17,950 nucleotides of DNA from an uncultured Phycisphaerales bacterium. GTDB lineage: Bacteria > Planctomycetota > Phycisphaerae > Phycisphaerales > SM1A02. The notes under the pieces are model-generated. The model was not told the DNA's origin. It saw only the letters and a program-made list of their open reading frames with translations, and made no database searches. The translations under genes and the position numbers were made by a program. Positions 1 through 6,739 of this stretch are shown one piece after another (position 1 is the first letter of the stretch; each line of letters starts with the position of its first letter). The stretch spans positions 1 to 17,950 of the forward strand of contig CAMPIL010000021.1 of the NCBI GenBank assembly GCA_946886375.1, read 5' to 3'.

Positions 1-695
1 TCGAAGTGAATGTCCGACGCCTTGTCCTTGATCGCCTGCAGCAGCACGAGGTTGAGCAGTCGAATGACCTTGTTGTCCTCTGCCGCGCTGGCGAGTTCCT
101 CAAGGTCGATCGATTCGCCGCGGCCTTTGAGCGCGGCCAGTTTGTCGTCGGCGCCCAGTTCGGCCATCATCGCGGCCATCGAACTGCTTTCGCCGCTGTA
201 TTTCTTCTTCAGCACCGCGTCGATCTGATCCGCCGGCGCGACCACCGCATTGACTTTGTAGCCCAGCAGCAACCGAAGGCCGTCCACGGCCTGGAAGTTG
301 TCTGGACTCTTCATCGCCACCGTGATGGTCTTGGTCTTGGCGTCGTAATCCAGCGGAATGATTTGATAGGTGTTGGCCGATTCTGCGGGCAGGGCTTCGA
401 ACGCGGCATCTGGAATGGACGCCAGATTGATGTCCACCATTCGCATGCCGGCTTGACCGGCAAGGGCCTCCAGAATGTCGTTGGGCTTGATGTACCCCAG
501 TTCGACCAGCAGTTCGCCGAGGGGCTTTTTCTGTCCCTTTTCGCGCCGGGATTTCTGGAGGTTCAGCGCCTCGTGAACCTGCTCGCGCGTGACCTTGCCC
601 AGTTTCGTCAGAACCCGGCCAAAACGCCGCCCCTTCAATTCAGAAGGATCGATATTGCCCGGCGTGCGATTTTCTGGCGGCGCCAACTTCGCCAT
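1..695 (-). CDS. Type IV pilus assembly / type II secretion ATPase (PilB/GspE type), N-terminal part; 3' end beyond the window
   Basis: Cytoplasmic hexameric ATPase family that drives pilus extension or type II secretion. The frame is open from an ATG at 695 to base 1 with no stop, giving 231 residues. It begins MAKLAPPENR. Residues 20-165 look like an MshEN/GspE N-terminal domain (GRVLTKLGKVT, LGELLVELGYI, then IIPLDYDAKTKTITVAM and VDGLRLLLGYKV). An Asp/Glu-rich linker follows, then the family hallmark KVIRLLNLVLLQAIKDKASD-IHF at 209-231, which opens the core ATPase region. Walker motifs would lie beyond the left edge. A GAGGA ribosome site lies about 10 bases before the ATG. It is the third motor gene of the minus-strand cluster after a complete PilB-type gene and pilT, separated from pilT by 277 bases that hold a possible promoter. 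Family assignment is firm; pilus versus secretion role is inference. Confidence 0.9.
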   Translation of the reverse strand, partial: MAKLAPPENRTPGNIDPSELKGRRFGRVLTKLGKVTREQVHEALNLQKSRREKGQKKPLGELLVELGYIKPNDILEALAGQAGMRMVDINLASIPDAAFEALPAESANTYQIIPLDYDAKTKTITVAMKSPDNFQAVDGLRLLLGYKVNAVVAPADQIDAVLKKKYSGESSSMAAMMAELGADDKLAALKGRGESIDLEELASAAEDNKVIRLLNLVLLQAIKDKASDIHF

Positions 696-848
696 GTCAA
701 CGAATCCTCAATTGTGGCCTTGGGTGTGCCAAGTGCCGCATGTCCTTCGTGGGCGTGACCGTTCAACCGACCAAATCAACTGCGCAACTTCTCAGCCCGT
801 AGAGCCGCAACACTCAACTTCTCCGCAAGCATGCAGCCGGCAGTTCTA

Positions 849-877
849 ATAATGAATCCAGATTCTTCGAGTTACAA
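849..877 (-). promoter_or_regulatory. Possible sigma-70 promoter for the left-edge pilus ATPase
   Basis: On the minus strand TTGTAA (877-872) and CATTAT (854-849) are 17 bases apart, each matching four of six consensus positions. Transcription would start near 842, leaving a leader of about 145 bases before the ATG at 695. The flank is unusually AT-rich for this window. Support is by motif only. Confidence 0.3.
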
Positions 878-892
878 GAGATTTCTGTCCCA

Positions 893-904
893 TCAAATAT
901 TTGA
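893..904. repeat. Perfect 12-bp AT-rich palindrome, possible operator
   Basis: TCAAATATTTGA equals its own reverse complement. It lies 15 bases upstream of the -35 box of the possible minus-strand promoter at 849-877, where an activator could bind. The rest of the 696-972 gap contains no gene I can support. No binding protein can be named. Confidence 0.35.
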
Positions 905-972
905 GTCACATGGATTATGGAACATTTATCAATGCAATTGAGGTCGTGGTTTGAATGGTGGCTCTCGGGCGT

Positions 973-2088
973 TCAACCGCCGACGTCCGGGGTATCGAGT
1001 TCTGTGCGGCCGATCTGCCCGCCTGAACGATGCACCTTTTCGGTCAGGTCGCCGGGGTCTTTGCTCTTGTCGATCATTTCATCAGCCGCGATCAAGCCGC
1101 GCTGGTAGAGCGACCAGAGGTGGTCGTCGAGCAACTGCATACCGAACTTCCGTCCGGTCTGGATGGCCGAGTCAATTCGGAAGGTCTTGTTCTCACGGAT
1201 GAGGTTGGCGATTGCCGGAGTGACGACGAGGAACTCATAGCACGCCACCCGGCCCGGTTTATCCACCCGGGCCAGAAGCACCTGGCTAAGAACCGCGATC
1301 AGCGAGGTGGACAACTGAACGCGCACTTGGGCCTGCTGATTTACTGGGAACGCGTCGATGATTCGGGTGATCGTGCCGGCTGCACCGGTGGTGTGCAGCG
1401 TGGCGAACACAAGGTGGCCGGTTTCGGCGGCTCGAATCGCGGCCTCAATCGTTTCCAAGTCGCGCATTTCGCCGACCAGAATCACGTCGGGGTCCGCACG
1501 CAGCACGCGGCGGAGCGCCTCGGAGAAACTAGGCACATCCACCCCCACTTCGCGCTGGTTCACGATCGACTTCTTGTGATAGTGGTAGTACTCGATGGGG
1601 TCTTCCGCCGTCACGATGTGCCGGTCGAGATTCGTGTTGATCTCGTCGATCATCGTCGCCAGCGTGGTGGTCTTTCCCGAACCGGTCGGCCCGGTGACGA
1701 TGAACAGGCCGCGCGGCCGGCGGATCAGTTCGCGGCAGATGGCCGGCAGGCCGATCTGTTCGAACGTGAGCAGTTTATTGGGGATCAAACGCAGGACCAG
1801 CGTGATGTCGCCGCGCTGTCGGAACACCGCCACGCGGAAGCGTGCCTCGGTTCCGTATGCGAAGCCGAAGTCACAACTGCCTTCCTCTTGCAGTTCCTGC
1901 TGAGCGCGTTCGGGCGTGATGGATTTCATCAACGCGACGCAGTCATCGTTGTCGAGCACCTTGGTGTCAAGATTGCGCAAACTGCCGTGCAGGCGGATCG
2001 TCGGCTTTCGCCCGACGCTCAGGTGAAGGTCCGAAGCGCCCTGGCGAATCACGGTATCGAGAAGTCTGTCGATTTGAACTGTGGACAT
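973..2088 (-). CDS. pilT: Type IV pilus retraction ATPase PilT
   Basis: Hexameric cytoplasmic motor that depolymerises type IV pili and powers twitching motility. The product has 371 residues, slightly longer than the usual 340-350. Seen in order: the PilT/PilU-type start with GASDLHLSVGRKPTIRLHG (17-35), Walker A GPTGSGKT (133-140), an Asp box with TAEDPIEY (160-167), Walker B around DPDVILVGEMRD (199-210), a His box with TGHLVFATLHTT (223-234), and AIANLIRE (292-299). The last corresponds to the PilT signature AIRNLIRE with Ala in place of the first Arg. The C-terminal 25 residues after DKSKDPGD are hydrophilic and probably variable. No Shine-Dalgarno is visible before the ATG. It follows the upstream PilB-type gene by 110 bases and is probably co-transcribed with it. 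The MSTVQIDRLL start fits the family, which begins right at the domain. Confidence 0.95.
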   Translation of the reverse strand: MSTVQIDRLLDTVIRQGASDLHLSVGRKPTIRLHGSLRNLDTKVLDNDDCVALMKSITPERAQQELQEEGSCDFGFAYGTEARFRVAVFRQRGDITLVLRLIPNKLLTFEQIGLPAICRELIRRPRGLFIVTGPTGSGKTTTLATMIDEINTNLDRHIVTAEDPIEYYHYHKKSIVNQREVGVDVPSFSEALRRVLRADPDVILVGEMRDLETIEAAIRAAETGHLVFATLHTTGAAGTITRIIDAFPVNQQAQVRVQLSTSLIAVLSQVLLARVDKPGRVACYEFLVVTPAIANLIRENKTFRIDSAIQTGRKFGMQLLDDHLWSLYQRGLIAADEMIDKSKDPGDLTEKVHRSGGQIGRTELDTPDVGG

Positions 2089-2109
2089 GGAAGGGTCTTG
2101 GATCTGGAG

Positions 2110-2150
2110 GCTTGAGTCTTGGGTAGTCTTTGTGAGTTGCTTGAGTCTTG
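2110..2150. repeat. 12-bp direct repeat in the pilB-pilT gap
   Basis: GCTTGAGTCTTG occurs at 2110-2121 and again at 2139-2150. The shorter core GTCTTG also occurs at 2095-2100. Together they make a degenerate repeat patch directly before pilT. The patch may have arisen by slippage or may be a regulator site; function unknown. Confidence 0.5.
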
Positions 2151-2160
2151 CGGCTGAGCT

Positions 2161-2182
2161 TCTTGCGCCTCATGACGCAAGA
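2161..2182 (-). repeat. Hairpin just after the pilB stop codon
   Basis: TCTTGCG and CGCAAGA flank an 8-base loop, giving a perfect 7-bp stem 16 bases past the stop codon of the minus-strand PilB-type gene. No T-run follows on the minus strand, so an intrinsic terminator is unlikely. It could protect the 3' end of the message or set relative expression of pilT. Confidence 0.4.
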
Positions 2183-2198
2183 GGCAGGACCCAGTTCT

Positions 2199-3935
2199 CT
2201 AAATATCCACGTTCGCTCCCACGAGAGTTTCAGCCTGCGCGAACTTGGCGACTTCGTCCGGCGTGGTGTCGCCGCGCAGAATCTTGAGCTTACCGTCATG
2301 AAGCAGCGTGCGCATCCCGCCGCGAACGGCTGCGTCGCGAATCTTGCCGATCGGCGAACGGGCAAACGCCAGTTCGCGGATTTCCGAGTTCAACCTCATC
2401 AATTCGAAAATTGCCTTGCGACCGCGATACCCGATGGTGCCGCAATGCGCGCAGCCCACGGCCTTGCTGATGTTGCCCTTGGCGGTTTCCTCAGCGGAGA
2501 TGTCCACCAGCCGCAGCAGTTTCGCATCCGGCTCCGGATCGCGCTGCTTGCACTTGGGGCACAGAATGCGGATCAACCGCTGCGCCATGATCGCCTGGAT
2601 TGAACTGGCGACAAGGAACGGCTTGACGCCCATGTCGATCAGTCGCGTAATCGCCGAGGGCGCATCGTTGGTGTGCAGCGTCGAGAACACCAGGTGTCCG
2701 GTGAGCGCCGCCTGGATGGCGATTTCCGCCACGTCGTGATCGCGGATTTCGCCGATGAGCACGATATTGGGCGCCTGCCGCAGCATGGCGCGAAGAATGA
2801 TCGGGAAAGTCAGGCCGATCGATTCGCGCACCTGGCATTGATTGATGCCGGTGAAGTTGTATTCCACCGGGTCTTCGGCGGTGATGATCTTGCGATCGGG
2901 GCGGTTGAGCACATCCAGCGCGGAATACAGCGTGGTCGTCTTGCCCGAACCGGTCGGACCGGTCACCAGGAAAATGCCGTTGGGCCTGCGGATGATGCGG
3001 TTGAAGATGTCCAGATTATCCGGCTCAAATCCCAGATTCACCAGGCCGATCTTTACTGAATCCGGGCGCAGAATACGCAGTACCACCGATTCACCGTGAT
3101 ACGCCGGGCAGCAACTCACGCGGAAGTCGACCTGCTCGCCATCCACGGGCATCTTGATGCGGCCGTCCTGCGGCACGCGCTTCTCGGCGATGTTCACCCC
3201 CGCCATCAGTTTCAATCGCGCCAGCATCGCCGACTGCATGCGCTTGGGCAGGTTGTCGCGCACGTGGCACACGCCGTCAATGCGATAGCGCAGGATCACG
3301 CGGTCATCCATCGGCTCGACGTGAATGTCCGAAGCCCTTGATCGCACCGCTTCGGTGATCATGCGGTGGCACAATCGAATGATCGGCGCGTCTTCACCCG
3401 CCGCGATGTCCACTGATGAGTCGACCGACCGGTCCACCGTGACGTCCACGGACTCGGTGACCAGTGATTCATCGGAGAACATGCTGGTCGCGCCGCCGGT
3501 CGTTGCCGACTTGCCTTCCAGGAACGCCTTGATCGAACTCCGGGGCGCAATCGCCGTGTCGATTTCGCTGTTGAGGCGGAATCGCAACAGATCGAGCAAC
3601 TCGAGATCCATCGGATCGTGAATGACCAGTTTCAACCGGCCGTTAGTCTTGCTCAGAGGTAGGATCAGGTGCTTCTTGACCAGTTCCTGGGGCACCAGTG
3701 ACATGTCAACGCCCAATGCCGCGTCTGGCGCATCGAGGTTGACGAATTCCATGTCGAATTGCGCCGCAAGCGCCTTGGCGACATCCTGCTCGCTGCAGAA
3801 GTTGGCTTCAACCAGCGCCTCGCCGAGCCGCTTGCCGGTTCCCTTCGCCATGCCCATGGCCTGCTGAACCTGCGCGTCGGTGACGCGGCCCCATTCCATC
3901 AGAATCTCGCCAAGTTTCTTGCGTTTGCGTGCCAT
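2199..3935 (-). CDS. pilB: Type IV pilus assembly ATPase, PilB type (GspE/PulE family), with MshEN domain
   Basis: Cytoplasmic motor ATPase for pilus extension; 578 residues, a normal family length. Residues 1-140 form an MshEN-like domain (KLGEILMEWGRVT, RLGEALVEANFCSEQDV), of the kind that binds cyclic di-GMP in some relatives. A linker at about 155-180 repeats valine-aspartate. The core follows: ASDIHVEP (201-208), VPQDGRIKM (254-262), Walker A GPTGSGKT (326-333), TAEDPVEY (352-359), Walker B NIVLIGEIRD (390-399) and a His box TGHLVFSTLHTND (412-424). A tetracysteine zinc site is present at Cys459/462 and Cys495/498, as expected for PilB/GspE. The ATG at 3935 is followed at once by the domain; no clear Shine-Dalgarno. 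It heads the minus-strand motor cluster and is divergent from coaB. PilB versus GspE cannot be settled from this protein alone, but the adjacent pilT favours PilB. Confidence 0.92.
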   Translation of the reverse strand: MARKRKKLGEILMEWGRVTDAQVQQAMGMAKGTGKRLGEALVEANFCSEQDVAKALAAQFDMEFVNLDAPDAALGVDMSLVPQELVKKHLILPLSKTNGRLKLVIHDPMDLELLDLLRFRLNSEIDTAIAPRSSIKAFLEGKSATTGGATSMFSDESLVTESVDVTVDRSVDSSVDIAAGEDAPIIRLCHRMITEAVRSRASDIHVEPMDDRVILRYRIDGVCHVRDNLPKRMQSAMLARLKLMAGVNIAEKRVPQDGRIKMPVDGEQVDFRVSCCPAYHGESVVLRILRPDSVKIGLVNLGFEPDNLDIFNRIIRRPNGIFLVTGPTGSGKTTTLYSALDVLNRPDRKIITAEDPVEYNFTGINQCQVRESIGLTFPIILRAMLRQAPNIVLIGEIRDHDVAEIAIQAALTGHLVFSTLHTNDAPSAITRLIDMGVKPFLVASSIQAIMAQRLIRILCPKCKQRDPEPDAKLLRLVDISAEETAKGNISKAVGCAHCGTIGYRGRKAIFELMRLNSEIRELAFARSPIGKIRDAAVRGGMRTLLHDGKLKILRGDTTPDEVAKFAQAETLVGANVDI

Positions 3936-3958
3936 GCGAAGAAGGAATCTGACGTGAG

Positions 3959-3974
3959 GATTGAAGGATCAATC
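3959..3974 (-). repeat. Short inverted repeat upstream of pilB
   Basis: GATTGA and TCAATC are separated by four bases, in the 152-base gap between the divergent pilB and coaB genes, 24 bases before the pilB ATG. It could form a small leader hairpin or be a half-site pair for a regulator. The rest of 3936-4087 shows only a TACAAT box on the minus strand (4016-4011) without a convincing -35 partner. Confidence 0.25.
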
Positions 3975-4087
3975 GAGGCGGACAAACGGCTGGCTGTGGG
4001 AATCGCTAGGATTGTACGGTGTCGTGCCGCATCGTGCATCAGGTGAGCACGCATGGGTTCACGGGCAATTGAACATCGGACTTCGCA

Positions 4088-4774
4088 TTGGATTTCTCGC
4101 CTCGCATTCTGATCACCGCCGGACCGACGCACGAGCCGATCGACTCGGTCCGCTACATCGCCAATCGCTCATCGGGGCGAATGGGGCTGGCGCTGGCCGA
4201 AGCCGCGTCGCGGCGCGGTTGGCCGACCACTCTGCTGCTTGGACCAGCCCCGATTGCACCGCCGGAGGATTCGCATGTGCGAACAATCCGGTTCCAGACG
4301 ACCGCTGATCTGCAAAGTCTGCTCCGGCTGAACTGGCCGCAACACGACGTACTGTTCATGGCCGCCGCCGTCGCCGACTACCGGGCAAAGGCCGGCGGGA
4401 CCGATCCGGCCCAGCCCGCGCTGAAGATTCCACGCCGCGACCAGCCGCTGACGCTTGAACTGGAGCCGACGCCCGACCTGCTGGCGGACCTCTCATCCAT
4501 CACCAAACCTCATCAAACGGTGATTGGATTCGCGCTGGAGCCGGCCGCGCGGCTGCTGACATCTGCACGTGAGAAACTCACCCGCAAGAAACTCCACGCC
4601 ATTGTCGCCAATCCATTAGAAACGATGGATGCGGAGCAGGTGACCGCGACCGTGCTGCTTCGCGATGGTCGACAATTCGCCGCGGGCCCCGACCTGCCCA
4701 AGCGCGAATTCGCCCGCTGGCTGCTGACGGTCATGGAGCCGACCCTGCGCGCAGCCGGCCAGGCCGTTTGCTGA
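4088..4774 (+). CDS. coaB: Stand-alone phosphopantothenate-cysteine ligase (CoaB)
   Basis: Joins cysteine to 4'-phosphopantothenate in coenzyme A synthesis. The 228 residues match only the C-terminal half of the usual bifunctional CoaBC; no CoaC flavoprotein domain precedes it. Visible motifs are ITAGPTHEPIDSVRYIANRS (9-28) followed by SGRMG, AAAVADYR (92-99), Lys113 in LKIPR (matching the conserved ligase lysine), GFALE (147-151) and the arginine/lysine-rich REKLTRKKL followed by IVAN (161-174). The start must be the TTG at 4088: an in-frame stop lies at 4070-4072 and no ATG intervenes before the nucleotide-binding loop. No good ribosome site is seen. The partner CoaC is presumably encoded elsewhere. 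First gene of the plus-strand block; unrelated in function to its neighbours. Confidence 0.9.
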   Translation: MDFSPRILITAGPTHEPIDSVRYIANRSSGRMGLALAEAASRRGWPTTLLLGPAPIAPPEDSHVRTIRFQTTADLQSLLRLNWPQHDVLFMAAAVADYRAKAGGTDPAQPALKIPRRDQPLTLELEPTPDLLADLSSITKPHQTVIGFALEPAARLLTSAREKLTRKKLHAIVANPLETMDAEQVTATVLLRDGRQFAAGPDLPKREFARWLLTVMEPTLRAAGQAVC

Positions 4775-4786
4775 GCGAAAGTTTTT
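4750..4786 (+). terminator. Weak terminator-like hairpin at the coaB 3' end
   Basis: CAGC-CGGC, loop CAG, then GCCG-TTT-GCTG forms an 8-bp stem with a 3-base bulge, overlapping the coaB stop. A run of seven T follows at 4780-4786. Eight bases between stem and T-run make this non-ideal. Confidence 0.3.
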
Positions 4787-4822
4787 TTCTCTTGGGGCGC
4801 GAAAAACCACGCGCGGCGACGT

Positions 4823-4846
4823 TTGACTTGCAGTCATCATCTGCAA
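4823..4846 (+). promoter_or_regulatory. Possible -35 box overlapping an inverted repeat upstream of the exported protein
   Basis: TTGACT at 4823-4828 matches five of six -35 positions, but no good -10 lies 16-18 bases on. Overlapping it, TTGCAG (4828-4833) and CTGCAA (4841-4846) form a perfect 6-7-6 dyad, 29 bases before the ATG at 4876. The arrangement would suit a repressor or activator site for the gene leading into the sigma factor operon, or a leader hairpin. Confidence 0.35.
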
Positions 4847-4875
4847 CCTCTTTGCGTTCCCGAAAGGAGCACAAC

Positions 4876-5625
4876 ATGAAACGTTCCGCAATTCGCTCGA
4901 TCGCTGTCCTGGCCCTTTGTGCGGCCGCGGTGGCCGTGCCGGCCAGGGGCCAGTCCGACGTGCCCCCCGCGTCAGATGAATTGATGAGTCTTTCCTACCC
5001 CGGCGGGGCCGTGGCGGATTACGTGGACGCGGTGCGCAAGGCGGGCGGCGTCAACGTGTACATCGATCCCGCAGCCCGCGATGTGCCTATGCCGCGAGTC
5101 GACCTCAAGAACGTCAGCCCCGGCGCTGCCCTTCAGTTGCTCCACGGCCGCACTGCTCTCATCGACGGCAACAACATTGAATTGCACTACGATGAAATTG
5201 CCCCTGTCTTCGACAGCGAGCGGCCGATTTTCACCGTCCGAGCGCAAGTCTCCGGCCGACGCGCCGATCGATCCGGCCTTCAGAACAGTGTCTGGTCCGC
5301 GACTTCGATCCTTGAAATGGGTGTCAAGCCCGATGACATGCTCACTGCTGTGCAAACCGCGCTGGACCTGATTGGCAAGGACAAGGGACCGGCGGAACTG
5401 CGGTTCCACGAAGCCACCGGCATCCTGATCGCTCGTGCCAGCGGCGAGCAAATCAGCGCGATTGATGAGGTGATCTCGAAACTTCAGGAATCCGCACACC
5501 AGAAGCAGAATGCCCGCTCAGCCGAACGCGATCAGCAGATCATGGCGCGTGAGGCAGCGATACAGCAACTCCAGCAACGAATCACGGAACTGGAAGCCTC
5601 ACTGGCAGCGGCGCGCAAGAACTGA
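4876..5625 (+). CDS. Exported protein with secretin-N/STN-like regions and a C-terminal coiled coil
   Basis: 249 residues. A signal peptide (about 1-26, ending PARGQ, no lipobox) sends it to the periplasm or beyond. Residues 38-108 resemble an STN or secretin N0-type fold: AVADYVDAVRKAGGVNVYID, then VDLKNVSPGAALQLL and a final strand NIELHY. Residues 150-205 resemble the ring-building repeat of secretins: MLTAVQTALDLI, ELRFHEATGILIARAS, EQISAIDEVISKL. Residues 207-247 form a glutamine/glutamate-rich coiled coil. There is no secretin pore domain, so this is not a secretin. The ATG at 4876 was chosen because of AAAGGAG nine bases before it and the signal peptide that follows. The sigma factor begins 30 bases downstream. 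Function unknown; a periplasmic sensing or assembly partner for the sigma/membrane pair is inference. Confidence 0.75.
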   Translation: MKRSAIRSIAVLALCAAAVAVPARGQSDVPPASDELMSLSYPGGAVADYVDAVRKAGGVNVYIDPAARDVPMPRVDLKNVSPGAALQLLHGRTALIDGNNIELHYDEIAPVFDSERPIFTVRAQVSGRRADRSGLQNSVWSATSILEMGVKPDDMLTAVQTALDLIGKDKGPAELRFHEATGILIARASGEQISAIDEVISKLQESAHQKQNARSAERDQQIMAREAAIQQLQQRITELEASLAAARKN

Positions 5626-5655
5626 ACATCGTTCGACGGGAGTCGGGTTTCACCC

Positions 5656-6192
5656 ATGACCCGCACGGTCCGCGACATCACGACCGCAATCGCCTCGGGC
5701 GACTCCGAGGCGTTTTCGCGCTTCTATCGCCAGTGGTTTGGGGCTGCATTGGCCGAGGCCCGGCGCGCTTCGGGATGCGATGAACAATTCTGCCTGGACG
5801 TGGTGCAGAATACGATGCTTCGGGTGATCCGCTCGCTGAAGCCGATGGACACCGAAGCCGCCCTGCGCGCCTGGATGCGCGTGGTCGTGCAGTCCTGCTG
5901 CGCCGACCTGCTCAGAACAGAGCGGCGGCGGATGAAGCGCGAACGCAACGCGGCCGCTGCATCGCCCCAAGCCCTTGCACGAGACCTTGACGACCGCCTC
6001 GCGTGGCTGCGCGAGCAACTCATGACGATCGAGCCGGAGCAGCGCCACCTGCTCGCCATGCGATATCGAATGGGCTGGACGCTCGAGCGAATCGGCCGTG
6101 CGCTGGGCATCAAACCCGGCGCAGTCGATGGCCGGATCAATCGCTCATTGGCGAGCTTGCGCGCCAGCGCGAAGGAGGAAATCCATGACTGA
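5656..6192 (+). CDS. ECF-type RNA polymerase sigma-70 factor
   Basis: 178 residues, normal for the ECF group: region 2, a short linker and region 4, with no regions 1 or 3. Region 2 spans about 15-90 (SEAFSRFYRQWFGAALAEAR, DVVQNTMLRVIRSL, AWMRVVVQSCCADLLR). Region 4 spans about 115-172, with a helix-turn-helix TLERIGRALGIKPGAVDGRI (142-161) preceded by EPEQRHLLAMRYRMGWT. It would direct RNA polymerase to a small regulon in response to an envelope signal. The stop codon overlaps the start of the next gene by eight bases, so the two are translationally coupled, the usual arrangement for a sigma factor and its regulator. GGGAG lies 14 bases before the ATG, a weak ribosome site. The ECF subgroup cannot be named by eye. 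Confidence 0.88.
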   Translation: MTRTVRDITTAIASGDSEAFSRFYRQWFGAALAEARRASGCDEQFCLDVVQNTMLRVIRSLKPMDTEAALRAWMRVVVQSCCADLLRTERRRMKRERNAAAASPQALARDLDDRLAWLREQLMTIEPEQRHLLAMRYRMGWTLERIGRALGIKPGAVDGRINRSLASLRASAKEEIHD

Positions 6193-6652
6193 CTTGAATG
6201 ACCTGCCCCTGAGCCAAACAGGACAACAGCGGCGCGAACGCATGCTCGACGACCTGCTGACGCACTTGCGCACGCACCACCGCCGCAGGCGGATTCGACG
6301 GCAGGCCATCATTGCGTCGCCGCTGCTCGTGCTGGCGATCGTCTGTGTGTCTTGGTACGCGAACCTCAGGACTTCGCCGCAAGTCCAGCGGCCTCCGATC
6401 GCCCAGCAGCAGCCCTTCGCGAGGGCGATTCCGATTGAAAGTGTTACCTCCGAGCCGACTTCCGTTCACATCGTTCACGTGCAGACAGATCCAACGATCC
6501 TCGCGCGCTTCCGCGCCAACGCTGCGCCCCACGCGGTCAGAATCGACGATGATGCGCTGCGTGAGGCATTGGCCCGGACGAACCGAGGCATGATCCGCAG
6601 TGAGGGCCGCACATGGCTGATCGCGCACAGGCCACCTCAAGGCGAATCGTGA
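6185..6652 (+). CDS. Small single-pass membrane protein, candidate anti-sigma factor
   Basis: 155 residues. A charged cytoplasmic N-terminus (1-40, including HHRRRRIRRQ) is followed by one membrane segment at about 41-58 (AIIASPLLVLAIVCVSWY) and a roughly 95-residue outer domain ending in RTWLIAHRP. The positive cluster before the helix predicts N-in topology. I do not recognise the family, and no HxxxCxxC zinc anti-sigma motif is present. The anti-sigma call rests on context: the ATG at 6185 lies inside the 3' end of the ECF sigma gene with a strong GGAGG eight bases before, and the layout (short cytoplasmic arm, single helix, outer domain) suits such a role. The 40-residue cytoplasmic part is short for a classical anti-sigma domain, so it could instead be an unrelated partner. 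Confidence 0.6.
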   Translation: MTDLNDLPLSQTGQQRRERMLDDLLTHLRTHHRRRRIRRQAIIASPLLVLAIVCVSWYANLRTSPQVQRPPIAQQQPFARAIPIESVTSEPTSVHIVHVQTDPTILARFRANAAPHAVRIDDDALREALARTNRGMIRSEGRTWLIAHRPPQGES

Positions 6653-6739
6653 TGGGACAATCCGGTTCCCGGCAGTTGCTCGTGCGCCGTTTCAGTTTGC
6701 TATTGTACGGGGCCACGAAACATCGCAGACTTCTGTCGC

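Noticed and set aside
6..758. Plus-strand open frame of 250 codons at the left edge
   Set aside because: It lies antisense to the partial PilB/GspE-type gene, whose conserved motifs are clear; no domain is seen in the plus-strand product.
1030..2115. Long plus-strand open frame of 361 codons
   Set aside because: It lies opposite pilT, which has all the family motifs; the plus-strand product is rich in His, Arg and Gln with no recognisable domain. It is a high-GC shadow.
4768..4875. In-frame upstream extension of the exported secretin-N-like protein
   Set aside because: It would bury the signal peptide behind 36 residues, whereas the ATG at 4876 has a good AAAGGAG site and an immediate signal peptide.
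6098..6184. Upstream extension of the candidate anti-sigma protein into the sigma gene
   Set aside because: The ATG at 6185 has a strong GGAGG site; the 29 extra residues overlap sigma region 4 and are Arg-rich shadow sequence.
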